From: Smithella sp.
GTDB taxonomy: Bacteria > Desulfobacterota > Syntrophia > Syntrophales > Smithellaceae
Direction of reading: 5' to 3'
NCBI GenBank assembly: GCA_007244375.1
Contig: SCVW01000049.1
Span: forward strand, 1 to 59,827
DNA: 59,827 nucleotides
Within the stretch, counting starts at the first letter, position 1; each line of letters begins with the position of its first letter. Of the stretch, positions 53,204 through 59,827 are shown piece by piece. The notes below the pieces were generated by a model. The model had not been told where the DNA came from and did not search any database. It worked only from the letters and a program-made list of their open reading frames with translations. Both the position numbers and the translations under genes were made by a program.

Positions 53204-53233
53204 CCCGCGGTCCCAGTGGACGCGGGTTTTTTT
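53204..53233 (+). terminator. Terminator-like hairpin in the NYN leader
   Basis: CCCGCG (53204-53209), an 11-base loop, CGCGGG (53221-53226) and seven T residues. It sits about 20 bases before the NYN start codon and after its promoter, so it could attenuate the gene. Confidence 0.55.
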
Positions 53234-53252
53234 ATATCTGGAGCGCAGGAAA

Positions 53253-53870
53253 ATGAATCGTGTCTCGTTTTTCATCGATGGCTTCAACGTATTTCATGCC
53301 TTGGATTGCGAAAAATCCTATCACAAATATAAATGGCTTGATTATTCAGCACTTGCAAAGTGTTTTGTTTCGTCAAGAGACACAATCGCAGATATTTTCT
53401 ATTTTACAGCATACGCAGAATGGTCACAGGACAAAAAGATGCGCCACCAACTGCTGATTCGCGCCCTTACCATGAAAGGCGTTAAGATTGTGTTGGGAAA
53501 GTTCAAACTCAGAGACAAAGAATGCCGTCTTTGCCGTAGAACGTATCAAACCTTTGAGGAAAAGCAAACGGATGTAAACATTTCTGTCAAACTATTCCAA
53601 AGCGCTTATGATGACACTTTTGATACAGGCATATTGGTAACGGGTGACAGCGATATTGTGCCGGCAATCAGAGCCGTGAAGGAGAGTTTTCCCGCGAAAA
53701 GAATTGGTGTGGTTATTCCGATAGGTCGTTCAGCAGAAGACATGAAAAATGCCTGTGATTTTCACATGAAGATGAAGGAAAAACATCTCCGAGACAGCCA
53801 ATTCCCCGACTCCATAGTCATTGATCCCGCCAAAAGCATAACATTGAATCGTCCGGCAACATGGAAATAA
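53253..53870 (+). CDS. NYN-domain (PIN-like RNase) protein
   Basis: A 205-residue NYN/LabA-type protein with the PIN-like acidic centre: Asp in FFIDGFNVFH, Asp in KQTDVNISVKL and Asp-x-Asp in LVTGDSDIVPA. Such proteins are predicted metal-dependent ribonucleases. A cysteine pair CRLCRR in the middle may bind zinc. I start it at ATG 53253, with AGGA 3 bases upstream, rather than 53181, where the frame covers the hairpin. It lies just left of the methyltransferase operon, but with different base use and 142 bases of gap, so membership of the same system is doubtful. Confidence 0.8.
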   Translation: MNRVSFFIDGFNVFHALDCEKSYHKYKWLDYSALAKCFVSSRDTIADIFYFTAYAEWSQDKKMRHQLLIRALTMKGVKIVLGKFKLRDKECRLCRRTYQTFEEKQTDVNISVKLFQSAYDDTFDTGILVTGDSDIVPAIRAVKESFPAKRIGVVIPIGRSAEDMKNACDFHMKMKEKHLRDSQFPDSIVIDPAKSITLNRPATWK

Positions 53871-53976
53871 ATTTACCTTTTGATTAGAAATGCATAAAGA
53901 GCAAAAACTGCTCAAGAAAATGCTAGGGCACTTCCCTTAATGTATTAATAACACTTCTCTTATTGTCAATCTTTCC

Positions 53977-54005
53977 TTGACATACAAGGCCTTAATTTCT
54001 ATAGT
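53977..54005 (+). promoter_or_regulatory. Strong promoter directly before the methyltransferase ATG
   Basis: TTGACA (53977-53982), a 17-base spacer and TATAGT (54000-54005). The expected start, about 7 bases on, coincides with ATG 54012, so the transcript may be leaderless. Confidence 0.65.
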
Positions 54006-54011
54006 TCACCT

Positions 54012-55310
54012 ATGATCGATCAATGTCTTATCAAACATAAAATGAAAGAAGATAAATCGTGGTCATTCACTGATGAATCTCATCATAACACATCATACCT
54101 GACACATAACTATTATACTTATCCAGCCAAGTTCATTCCACAAGTGGCTTCGCGGTTGATTTTAGAAAACAGTAATGAGGGTGACATAGTAGTTGATCCG
54201 TTTATGGGCAGCGGCACAACAATCGTCGAAGCTCTGCTGAATAAGCGCTTCGGAATTGGATGTGATATTAATTATGTCGCATTTCTTGTAGCAAAAGCAA
54301 AAACAACTCCAATAAATAATAAATTACTTGAAGAAGAAATTTTACAATTACGTTCTGATTTGGATTATAGAATGAATGGAAAGTATAATTATTATCTGTC
54401 TAAATCATATCGTTTTATTCCTAAAAATGACAAGATTGACTATTGGTTCAAAAAACATCAAAAGGAAAAACTTGCTATAATATTTGCTCGAATTAATGAA
54501 GTTCAGAATAGTGCTATAAAAAATTTATTTCTTGTTGCATTTGCTCAAATTTTAAAACACTGTTCTATTTGGCTTCAATCAAGTGTAAAACCACAAAGAG
54601 ATTTTAAAAAAGTGAATTACGAACCTTTGGAATTGTTTCTATCAAGAGTTAGAAACATGTCAAAAAGAAATGAAGCATTTATTCAAAAACTTAAACCAGA
54701 AATAATCAATTCAATAAATGAGCATAGAAAAGTAATACGACGAGACGCTCGAAAAATCCCTTGTGAAGATAACGTCGCAACATCGATAGTTACAAGTCCT
54801 CCGTATGTAACATCTTATGAATATGCTGATCTTCATCAATTACCCGCTTTATGGTTTAATAAGATGAATGATTTAAGTTCTTTTAGAAAAAATTTTATTG
54901 GTAGCGTGTTTAAAACAGAAGAAAATGAAGTAAATGTCCATAGTAAAACTGCAGATGAAATAATTGAAAATTTCAAAGGCAAGAAGAAATCAAAAGAAAT
55001 TCGAAAATATTATTTTGAGATGTATGACTGCCTTGCGGAAATGAAAAGAGTTTTGAAGAAAAATGGCAAAGCATGCATTGTGATTGGAGACACACAGTAT
55101 CGGAACATAGATATTTTAAATCATTTAGTTTTCATTGAGCAGTTGAATTCTTTAAAATTTGAAATAGAAAATGTGACGGTAAGACAAGTAACTTCAAAAA
55201 TGCTCCCAAGCTTTAGGGACTCAAGAACAGGAAGATTTGCAAAACCAACAAATACAAACATTAAATTGGTACATCCCAAAGAATACATCATAATAGCAAA
55301 GAAGAACTAA
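54012..55310 (+). CDS. DNA methyltransferase (SPPY type, N4-cytosine or N6-adenine)
   Basis: A 432-residue amino-methyltransferase. The SAM loop is DPFMGSGTT (62-70) preceded by the motif X-like segment YYTYPAKFIPQVASRLI, and the catalytic motif IV is TSPPY (261-265). The order X-I-...-IV leaves about 190 residues in between, probably including the target-recognition part. TSPPY favours N4-cytosine but N6-adenine is possible. The start at 54012 has no ribosome site; an internal ATG at 54042 is the alternative. It is the first gene of a four-gene operon, with nurA-like starting 2 bases after its stop. Base composition is strongly AT-rich. Target sequence unknown. Confidence 0.88.
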   Translation: MIDQCLIKHKMKEDKSWSFTDESHHNTSYLTHNYYTYPAKFIPQVASRLILENSNEGDIVVDPFMGSGTTIVEALLNKRFGIGCDINYVAFLVAKAKTTPINNKLLEEEILQLRSDLDYRMNGKYNYYLSKSYRFIPKNDKIDYWFKKHQKEKLAIIFARINEVQNSAIKNLFLVAFAQILKHCSIWLQSSVKPQRDFKKVNYEPLELFLSRVRNMSKRNEAFIQKLKPEIINSINEHRKVIRRDARKIPCEDNVATSIVTSPPYVTSYEYADLHQLPALWFNKMNDLSSFRKNFIGSVFKTEENEVNVHSKTADEIIENFKGKKKSKEIRKYYFEMYDCLAEMKRVLKKNGKACIVIGDTQYRNIDILNHLVFIEQLNSLKFEIENVTVRQVTSKMLPSFRDSRTGRFAKPTNTNIKLVHPKEYIIIAKKN

Positions 55311-55311
55311 T

Positions 55312-56394
55312 ATGGCATACTCATTTGAGGATTTTATAAGTGACGATAAATGGACAAACTTAAAATCACATTATTTAAGTTTTAATCAGTCATTGGAAAA
55401 TAATATTTCAAAGAATATCAATGTCCATCAAAGAGAAATAATCAGAGAAAAATTAAAAGATAGAATTAAAAAGGCGAATGATGAACTGGTAATAAAACTG
55501 AAAAAAGAATTGCTTTCGGGCAACGTTGTAGCAGTTGATGGAACTAGTGCAAACTATGATTTGTTGACTGTAGGCTTTCAAGCAAGAATTGGAATCATTG
55601 CTGTTAATTACAAAAACCAAAAAGCTGATTATACGCTTTACATCTCCGAACCGTTTATCCCTTACGAAAAGGAAAACTACGAGGAAATAATGCAGTATGC
55701 GATTAAAAAGAAAAAAGGGAAAGTTGGAATAAGCAGTTTGCATATAACAGCGATAATGCTTTTTAAGGAAAGAGAACTTGTAATCAAACAACCGGAAAAA
55801 TATAAAATGATTCAAGGGGATATTTTCCCATATGAATTAAAAACTGGGCAAGGAAGATTAAGAGGCTTAAATGCTTGCTTAACGTTGGGGAGAAAAATTC
55901 TAAATACTGATAATGTTGTTGCTGCACAAACAACAACGACTGATCCAGCATATCGTCTAATTGGGAATTCTTTAGACCCTGGCGAGTATATCGAGATTCA
56001 TGATTATTATGAGGAGCTTAGTTCTTTTTTGCTTGGCGATGGAGATGATTTTTCCGTTCCTGCAAGATTTAATCCTTCCGATAAGGAAGCATTTGAACTT
56101 TTCATCAATGATGCAAAGAATAAATTTTCAGTAGGTATTTTTAAAGGTTTACACAGCAATCGACCTTATGTTTTTTATGCACCCAAAAAGAACTTAGAAA
56201 CAATGGTCAACCTACTTTTTGCTGATAGCAGCTTTCAACCAATAAGAGGTTTCCCTCTCCTCTTGGATTATGCAGATACAATATGTGCGCGTCTTATTTC
56301 AGGACAAGATTTCAAAAAACAAGTTGAAGCAAAACTTGCACGAAAGAAAATTTTAGATTTTGAAATAAACGAAAAAACAACAAGGAGAAGATAA
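55312..56394 (+). CDS. NurA-like nuclease
   Basis: A 360-residue NurA-domain protein. NurA is a dimeric 5'-3' exo/endonuclease that works with HerA in end resection. The catalytic Asp75 lies in VVAVDGTSA, a further acidic cluster is in DYTLYISEPFIPYEKE and DADADTICAR-like (LLLDYADTICARL) near the C terminus. An N-terminal lysine-rich helix region (residues 45-68) precedes the fold. It sits between the methyltransferase and the HerA gene with gaps of 1 and 4 bases, which is the typical NurA-HerA neighbour relation. Family assigned from these motifs and context. Confidence 0.8.
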   Translation: MAYSFEDFISDDKWTNLKSHYLSFNQSLENNISKNINVHQREIIREKLKDRIKKANDELVIKLKKELLSGNVVAVDGTSANYDLLTVGFQARIGIIAVNYKNQKADYTLYISEPFIPYEKENYEEIMQYAIKKKKGKVGISSLHITAIMLFKERELVIKQPEKYKMIQGDIFPYELKTGQGRLRGLNACLTLGRKILNTDNVVAAQTTTTDPAYRLIGNSLDPGEYIEIHDYYEELSSFLLGDGDDFSVPARFNPSDKEAFELFINDAKNKFSVGIFKGLHSNRPYVFYAPKKNLETMVNLLFADSSFQPIRGFPLLLDYADTICARLISGQDFKKQVEAKLARKKILDFEINEKTTRRR

Positions 56395-56398
56395 GACT

Positions 56399-58069
56399 GT
56401 GGAAAATTTAATCGGCTTCGTCCATTTTGATAAACCCAACATCAAGAGCAATCGTGTTGAGGGCTTAGTTATTAAGGAGAAATCTTCAATGCTTCTCCGA
56501 AACAAGTTCATCAAGATTATTAGCTCTCTTAAGGAAGAAAAGGGTAAGTCAAAAGAATTTATTGGGAGGATATTAGAGGGCCCATTTTTTATTCCTGAAG
56601 AAGTTTCAAGAGAATCGGCACTTGCACAAGTATCGATTTTAAGAGGCGATGAATTCCCAATTCCACCAAACTTTTATGCCACTATTGTAATCGAAATCAT
56701 TGGTGAATTATTTGGCCCATCAATATACAGCACAAGTAGCCGACCGTGCCCACAATCAAAAATTGTAGAATTAGGTGAAGATGAATTAAACACAATTTTA
56801 GGTTTGAAAGAGGGGAATTTTTTAATCGGGAATCTGGAAGGATATCCAAATGTTCACATTAAATTTGATTCAAGAAAAATATCTGTAATTCCAAGAAACA
56901 TTGGAATATTTGGAACCGTTGGTTCAGGAAAAACAAATACTGCACAGGTGCTTATTGAGGAACTAGCTGAGCGAGAGACAACTGAAAGAGAAAAATGGGC
57001 CGTGATTGTTCTTGATGTTGAAGGTGAATATACGGAGATGAATAAACCGGAAAAAATTGACGAAAAATATTTAAAAATACTTAAAGAAACGTTTGGTATT
57101 TCACCCAAAGGCATTGGCAATTTTCAGGTCTTGAAACTTTGCGGTCACGAATCAACGATTGATACAGCTGAGGAAGTTACCATTAATATTGACCAGATTG
57201 ATGAATATATGCTTGGAGAAATATTACAAACAACCGAACCACAGACGGCGGCCTTATTTACAATTATTGATAGGCTAAGAAAAAATCCTAAAAAAGAAGA
57301 AGCCGAGCCTGATGCAATAATTCCAAAAACAAAGAGGAAACCAGGTTACACTTTAAAGGACATTATTGATGAAATTGATAATCATTTAAAGAAACAGAGA
57401 ACCAAGAAAAAAGACATTGATATAGATGAAGACAAGACGGATGAAATTTTGGTTAGGGCTCAATCTTTAAGTCCATTGAAAAGAAAGTTACTTGAGTTGG
57501 TAAGGACAAGAGCTTTTGATAATAAAACTGCCTCACCTATTGACCCCTATAAATATCTTGTTCCGGGGAGAGTAACAGTTTTTGATTTAAGTTATACTGG
57601 TGACTATGAAAAGAATTTATTAATTGCTCAACTACTGGAAAGAGTATTCAAAGCAAAGAGAGATGAGGCAACATTGCCAAAGACAATGATAATGATTGAA
57701 GAGGCACATACTTTTGTGAGCAGAGAAAACAAAGACAGGATGATGCAAACTATCAGAAAGTTGAAAGAGATTGCAAGAAGAGGAAGAAAGCGTTGGCTAA
57801 GTTTGTGTTTTATTTCACAGCAACCCGCACATTTACCAAGTGAAATATTTGAATTGGCTAATACAAGAATAGTTCACAACATTAGAAGTAAGAATAATTT
57901 GGACGTATTGAAACTATCTTCCGGTGATGTAACAGAGGAAATGTGGGATTCGGTTCCGGCATTAAATCCAGGGCAAGCAATTATAAATAGCCCACAATTT
58001 AAAAACTCTCTTGTTGTTGAGGTTCGACATTGCAGATGTAAGAGAATTAAACAGGAGGATATAAAATAG
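56399..58069 (+). CDS. HerA-like FtsK-superfamily DNA-pumping ATPase
   Basis: A 556-residue HerA-type ATPase. Residues 1-150 look like a HAS-barrel region, the P-loop is GTVGSGKTN (172-180), Walker B is MIMIEEAH (430-437), the arginine-finger stretch is IARRGRKRW (about 458-466) and the sensor is SQQP (473-476). A lysine-rich insertion (about 296-345) separates the Walker motifs. It starts with GTG, with AGGAG 11 bases upstream. HerA hexamers feed DNA to NurA. The next gene encodes a GHKL ATPase 6 bases after the stop. Together they suggest DNA processing directed by a modification state. Confidence 0.88.
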   Translation: MENLIGFVHFDKPNIKSNRVEGLVIKEKSSMLLRNKFIKIISSLKEEKGKSKEFIGRILEGPFFIPEEVSRESALAQVSILRGDEFPIPPNFYATIVIEIIGELFGPSIYSTSSRPCPQSKIVELGEDELNTILGLKEGNFLIGNLEGYPNVHIKFDSRKISVIPRNIGIFGTVGSGKTNTAQVLIEELAERETTEREKWAVIVLDVEGEYTEMNKPEKIDEKYLKILKETFGISPKGIGNFQVLKLCGHESTIDTAEEVTINIDQIDEYMLGEILQTTEPQTAALFTIIDRLRKNPKKEEAEPDAIIPKTKRKPGYTLKDIIDEIDNHLKKQRTKKKDIDIDEDKTDEILVRAQSLSPLKRKLLELVRTRAFDNKTASPIDPYKYLVPGRVTVFDLSYTGDYEKNLLIAQLLERVFKAKRDEATLPKTMIMIEEAHTFVSRENKDRMMQTIRKLKEIARRGRKRWLSLCFISQQPAHLPSEIFELANTRIVHNIRSKNNLDVLKLSSGDVTEEMWDSVPALNPGQAIINSPQFKNSLVVEVRHCRCKRIKQEDIK

Positions 58070-58075
58070 ATAATT

Positions 58076-59377
58076 ATGTTAGACGCCAAAATTATTCGTG
58101 AAAGTTTTGATCCAAAGCTTTTGTCTGCTTTATTTAAAAATTTTTCCAATCAATATATTGCATTGTTTGAATTAATAGATAATGCGGTTGATGACCGTCA
58201 GCAAGATGAAAAACTGATTGTTTCAATTGACTATGACCAGGAAGAAGAAAAGCTTTCTATAAAAAATTTCAATGGTAACGGTATGTCTATTGATGATCTT
58301 CAAAAGTTTTTTACTTGGGGGCATAGCGAGAAAAATTCAGGCAGGATTGGGAGATATGGGCAAGGAGGTAAAGCTGCACTCGGATATTTAGCAAAAAGTT
58401 TTACAATTAAGAGCCATTTAAAAAAATCAAATTTGGGCTGTTGCGTTAGAATAAAAGATTGGGAAAATAGAGAAGTTGGTTTTACTGATGGGTTTGAAAT
58501 TTCGATGTATCAATCACAGCGAGATGATGGCGATGTAACTTTTGAAATTTACAATCTTAAAAAAGAATTTAAAATTGACACTATTCGTGAAAGAATCAGA
58601 AAAATATATCGTCCGTTAATCATGCAGAAGAAAGTTGAGTTTATAATAGATAATGAACCACCTATTAAATGTTTATCGATAAATTATGATCGAGATACAT
58701 ATAAAAAATTTAAAACAGAGTTTACACTTAAGGGAATAAAATATGCTCTTACAGGTGAATTTGGAATTGTTGATGATCCAAGCTCGGAAAGAGGTGGCTT
58801 TAGAATATTCCAATATGGAAGGAGTGTCGCAGAAAAAGAATATTTTGGACACATAGACCCAAGTACAAGATGGAATGTTGAACGCTTATATGGAGAATTA
58901 TATATTGATTTTGATTTACCTCTCTCAATGAACAAAACTGAAATAGATAAAGATTCTGATTTGTGGCATTCGATCGCACATACAATGCATAAAGAAATTA
59001 AAGATATTATGAAAGAAGCAATCGATTATAAAACGCCAACAAAGAAAGAATCTAAAGCTGTCGAATTAATAAATAGAAAGATTAATAAGTCAAAAGAAAA
59101 AAAGGATACAAAAATTGAATTGACGAATTATGGTCCTAGATTACTTTTTAAAATTGAAGAAAGTAAGAAAGGAGAAAAAACAATTAAAATAAATAGAGAC
59201 CACAAAGCATATAAATTATGGAGCGCTACAGAGTTGGGGAAAAAATATTACACAATAATGATTTATGCTTTAACAGAAGCAACTAAAGATATGTCAAAAA
59301 AAGAATCTGCTAAATTTATCGCTGAATTTTCAGAACACCTTGGGGAAGAATCTGCTAAATTAATCTTAAACAAATAA
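58076..59377 (+). CDS. GHKL-superfamily ATPase (MutL/MORC-like)
   Basis: A 433-residue protein with an N-terminal GHKL ATP-binding fold: N-box ALFELIDNAVDD (Glu32, Asn36), G1 box NFNGNGM and G2 box GRYGQGGKAALGYL. In the G1 box the usual Asp that binds the adenine (DNGxG) is replaced by Phe, or shifted to Asn, so ATP binding may differ. The C terminus is helical and lysine-rich with no recognised nuclease. AGGAGG lies 17 bases before the ATG, an unusually long distance. It closes the operon. Related MutL/MORC-like ATPases are known in restriction-modification operons. A conformational switch or clamp role is inferred. Confidence 0.82.
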   Translation: MLDAKIIRESFDPKLLSALFKNFSNQYIALFELIDNAVDDRQQDEKLIVSIDYDQEEEKLSIKNFNGNGMSIDDLQKFFTWGHSEKNSGRIGRYGQGGKAALGYLAKSFTIKSHLKKSNLGCCVRIKDWENREVGFTDGFEISMYQSQRDDGDVTFEIYNLKKEFKIDTIRERIRKIYRPLIMQKKVEFIIDNEPPIKCLSINYDRDTYKKFKTEFTLKGIKYALTGEFGIVDDPSSERGGFRIFQYGRSVAEKEYFGHIDPSTRWNVERLYGELYIDFDLPLSMNKTEIDKDSDLWHSIAHTMHKEIKDIMKEAIDYKTPTKKESKAVELINRKINKSKEKKDTKIELTNYGPRLLFKIEESKKGEKTIKINRDHKAYKLWSATELGKKYYTIMIYALTEATKDMSKKESAKFIAEFSEHLGEESAKLILNK

Positions 59378-59382
59378 AGGTC

Positions 59383-59549
59383 ACGTTTCTCATTAATTAT
59401 TTCTCCAATCAGATCACATTCGTTGGCGGACGTTATTTTACACTTTATAATCTTACCGGGTTGGGCTTTACGTTTTTTAATGTAATTTATTCCGTCGATT
59501 TCCGGAGCTTGTCTGTGGCATTTTAAAATCCGAATGATTTTGATGAGAT
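59383..59549 (-). pseudogene. rimO: 3'-terminal remnant of rimO (ribosomal protein S12 methylthiotransferase)
   Basis: On the minus strand an open frame reads CHRQAPEIDGINYI, then AQPGKIIKCKITSANECDL and IGEII, the TRAM domain end of RimO. The 5' part is cut at 59550 by the IS terminal repeat. Downstream the frame runs on into the antisense of the GHKL gene without a stop, so the 3' end is also disturbed at the island border. It has no start and cannot make RimO. The fragment is about 55 residues. Confidence 0.75.
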
Positions 59550-59827
59550 TGGACTACCCCCAGTTGTAGTGCCATCTTGAATTAGAGTTTTCCAATAACA
59601 TAGTTTCCTCTTTTTGTGCAAATTCCTTTGGCGTGAGAAAGCCCAGCGTACTGTGCGGCCGGGTTTCGTTGTAATCTATACGCCATGCTTCAATCACTTC
59701 TCTTGCATGTTCTATGCTTCTAAACCAGTTGATGTTCAAACATTCTTCTCTGAGCCGGGCGTTGAAACTTTCCATAAAGGCATTATCCACCGGTTTCCCC
59801 GGTCTGATAAAATGCAGCTTCACTTTC
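59550..59827 (-). mobile_element. IS3-family insertion sequence, right part
   Basis: The element begins at 59550 with TGGACTACCCCC, a TG-starting terminal repeat typical of the IS3 family. It ends outside the window. It interrupts rimO at its boundary. The transposase stop codon is only 4 bases inside the terminus, as is common in this family. Confidence 0.8.
59554..59827 (-). CDS. IS3-family transposase (OrfB), C-terminal part
   Basis: The end of a DDE integrase-type transposase: FIRPGKPVDNAFMESFNARL contains the third catalytic acid (Glu), followed by RLREECLNINWF, WRIDYNETRPHSTLGFLTP and a short basic tail. These are the hallmark IS3/IS407-type C-terminal sequences. The frame is open to the right edge, so the protein is partial; a GTG at 59823 is not the real start. 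Orientation is toward the defence-like operon, and the element lies beside it with a rimO fragment in between. Confidence 0.92.
   Translation of the reverse strand, partial: KVKLHFIRPGKPVDNAFMESFNARLREECLNINWFRSIEHAREVIEAWRIDYNETRPHSTLGFLTPKEFAQKEETMLLENSNSRWHYNWG

Noticed and set aside
53253-53870. NYN-domain gene as fifth member of the methyltransferase operon
   Set aside because: It has its own promoter and leader hairpin, a 142-base gap and less AT-rich codons, so I keep it outside the system for now.

Overview
The window reads as a chromosomal stretch of a Gram-negative, anaerobic-looking bacterium. A deltaproteobacterium of the Syntrophales/Syntrophus-Smithella kind (Desulfobacterota) is my best guess, from gene content and style only: cobamide salvage with a CbiR-type remodelling enzyme, many iron-sulfur proteins, lipoproteins and a LolA-like carrier, c-di-GMP signalling, and scattered palindromic intergenic repeats. 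No rRNA or marker gene proves the taxonomy.

Layout. (1) 1-3852: corrinoid uptake and salvage (end of a BtuF-like binding protein, cobT, cobS, cbiR, cobU), followed by two AT-rich tandem ATP-pyrophosphatases (3863-5295) and an RNase D-like exonuclease. (2) 6213-12190: tRNA-Leu(GAG), secG, an MBL-fold hydrolase, nth, a conserved unknown, a Tat-exported flavodoxin-ferredoxin, a nitrilase-family amidase and a small PilZ protein. (3) 12395-26500: TPR lipoprotein, TreT-like glycosyltransferase, phosphatase, mnmA, cysK, MOSC protein, hrpA, a ferredoxin with an apparent winged-helix domain, and a TetR-quinone oxidoreductase pair with a palindromic candidate operator. (4) 26657-41401: a nitroreductase, then a divergent locus. 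Leftward lies a compact type II fatty-acid/aryl-polyene-like set (dehydratase, ketoreductase, LolA-like, DUF3261-like lipoprotein, CrtI-like oxidoreductase, ACP, ketosynthase, acyltransferase). Rightward lie an enolase-superfamily epimerase, a double PilZ-acyltransferase fusion, an HD-GYP phosphodiesterase and an AMP-ligase that probably loads the ACP. (5) 41586-53870: YbhB-like protein, DUF2007 protein, orphan E1 alpha/beta dehydrogenase, carB, queF, small zinc protein, hydrolase, formyltransferase, prfC and a NYN-domain protein. (6) 54012-59377: an AT-rich operon encoding a DNA methyltransferase, a NurA-like nuclease, a HerA-like ATPase and a GHKL ATPase. It ends against a broken rimO fragment and an IS3-family transposase that runs off the right edge.

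The strongest candidate for an undescribed system is the last operon. The four genes lie within 1-6 bp of each other and combine modification, end-resection nuclease, DNA-pumping ATPase and GHKL switch functions. Their base composition differs from that of the neighbours, a near-consensus promoter places the predicted transcript start on the first ATG, and mobile-element debris lies alongside. This suggests a restriction-like defence island, but the function is inferred. The second candidate is the divergent acyl-carrier-protein locus interleaved with c-di-GMP proteins.

Regulatory reading: near-consensus sigma70-type promoters (TTGACA, 17 bp, TATACT-like) occur before several genes. Terminator-like hairpins lie inside the leaders of prfC and of the NYN gene. 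At least two families of palindromic intergenic repeats recur. No CRISPR array, rRNA, prophage or recognisable riboswitch was seen.
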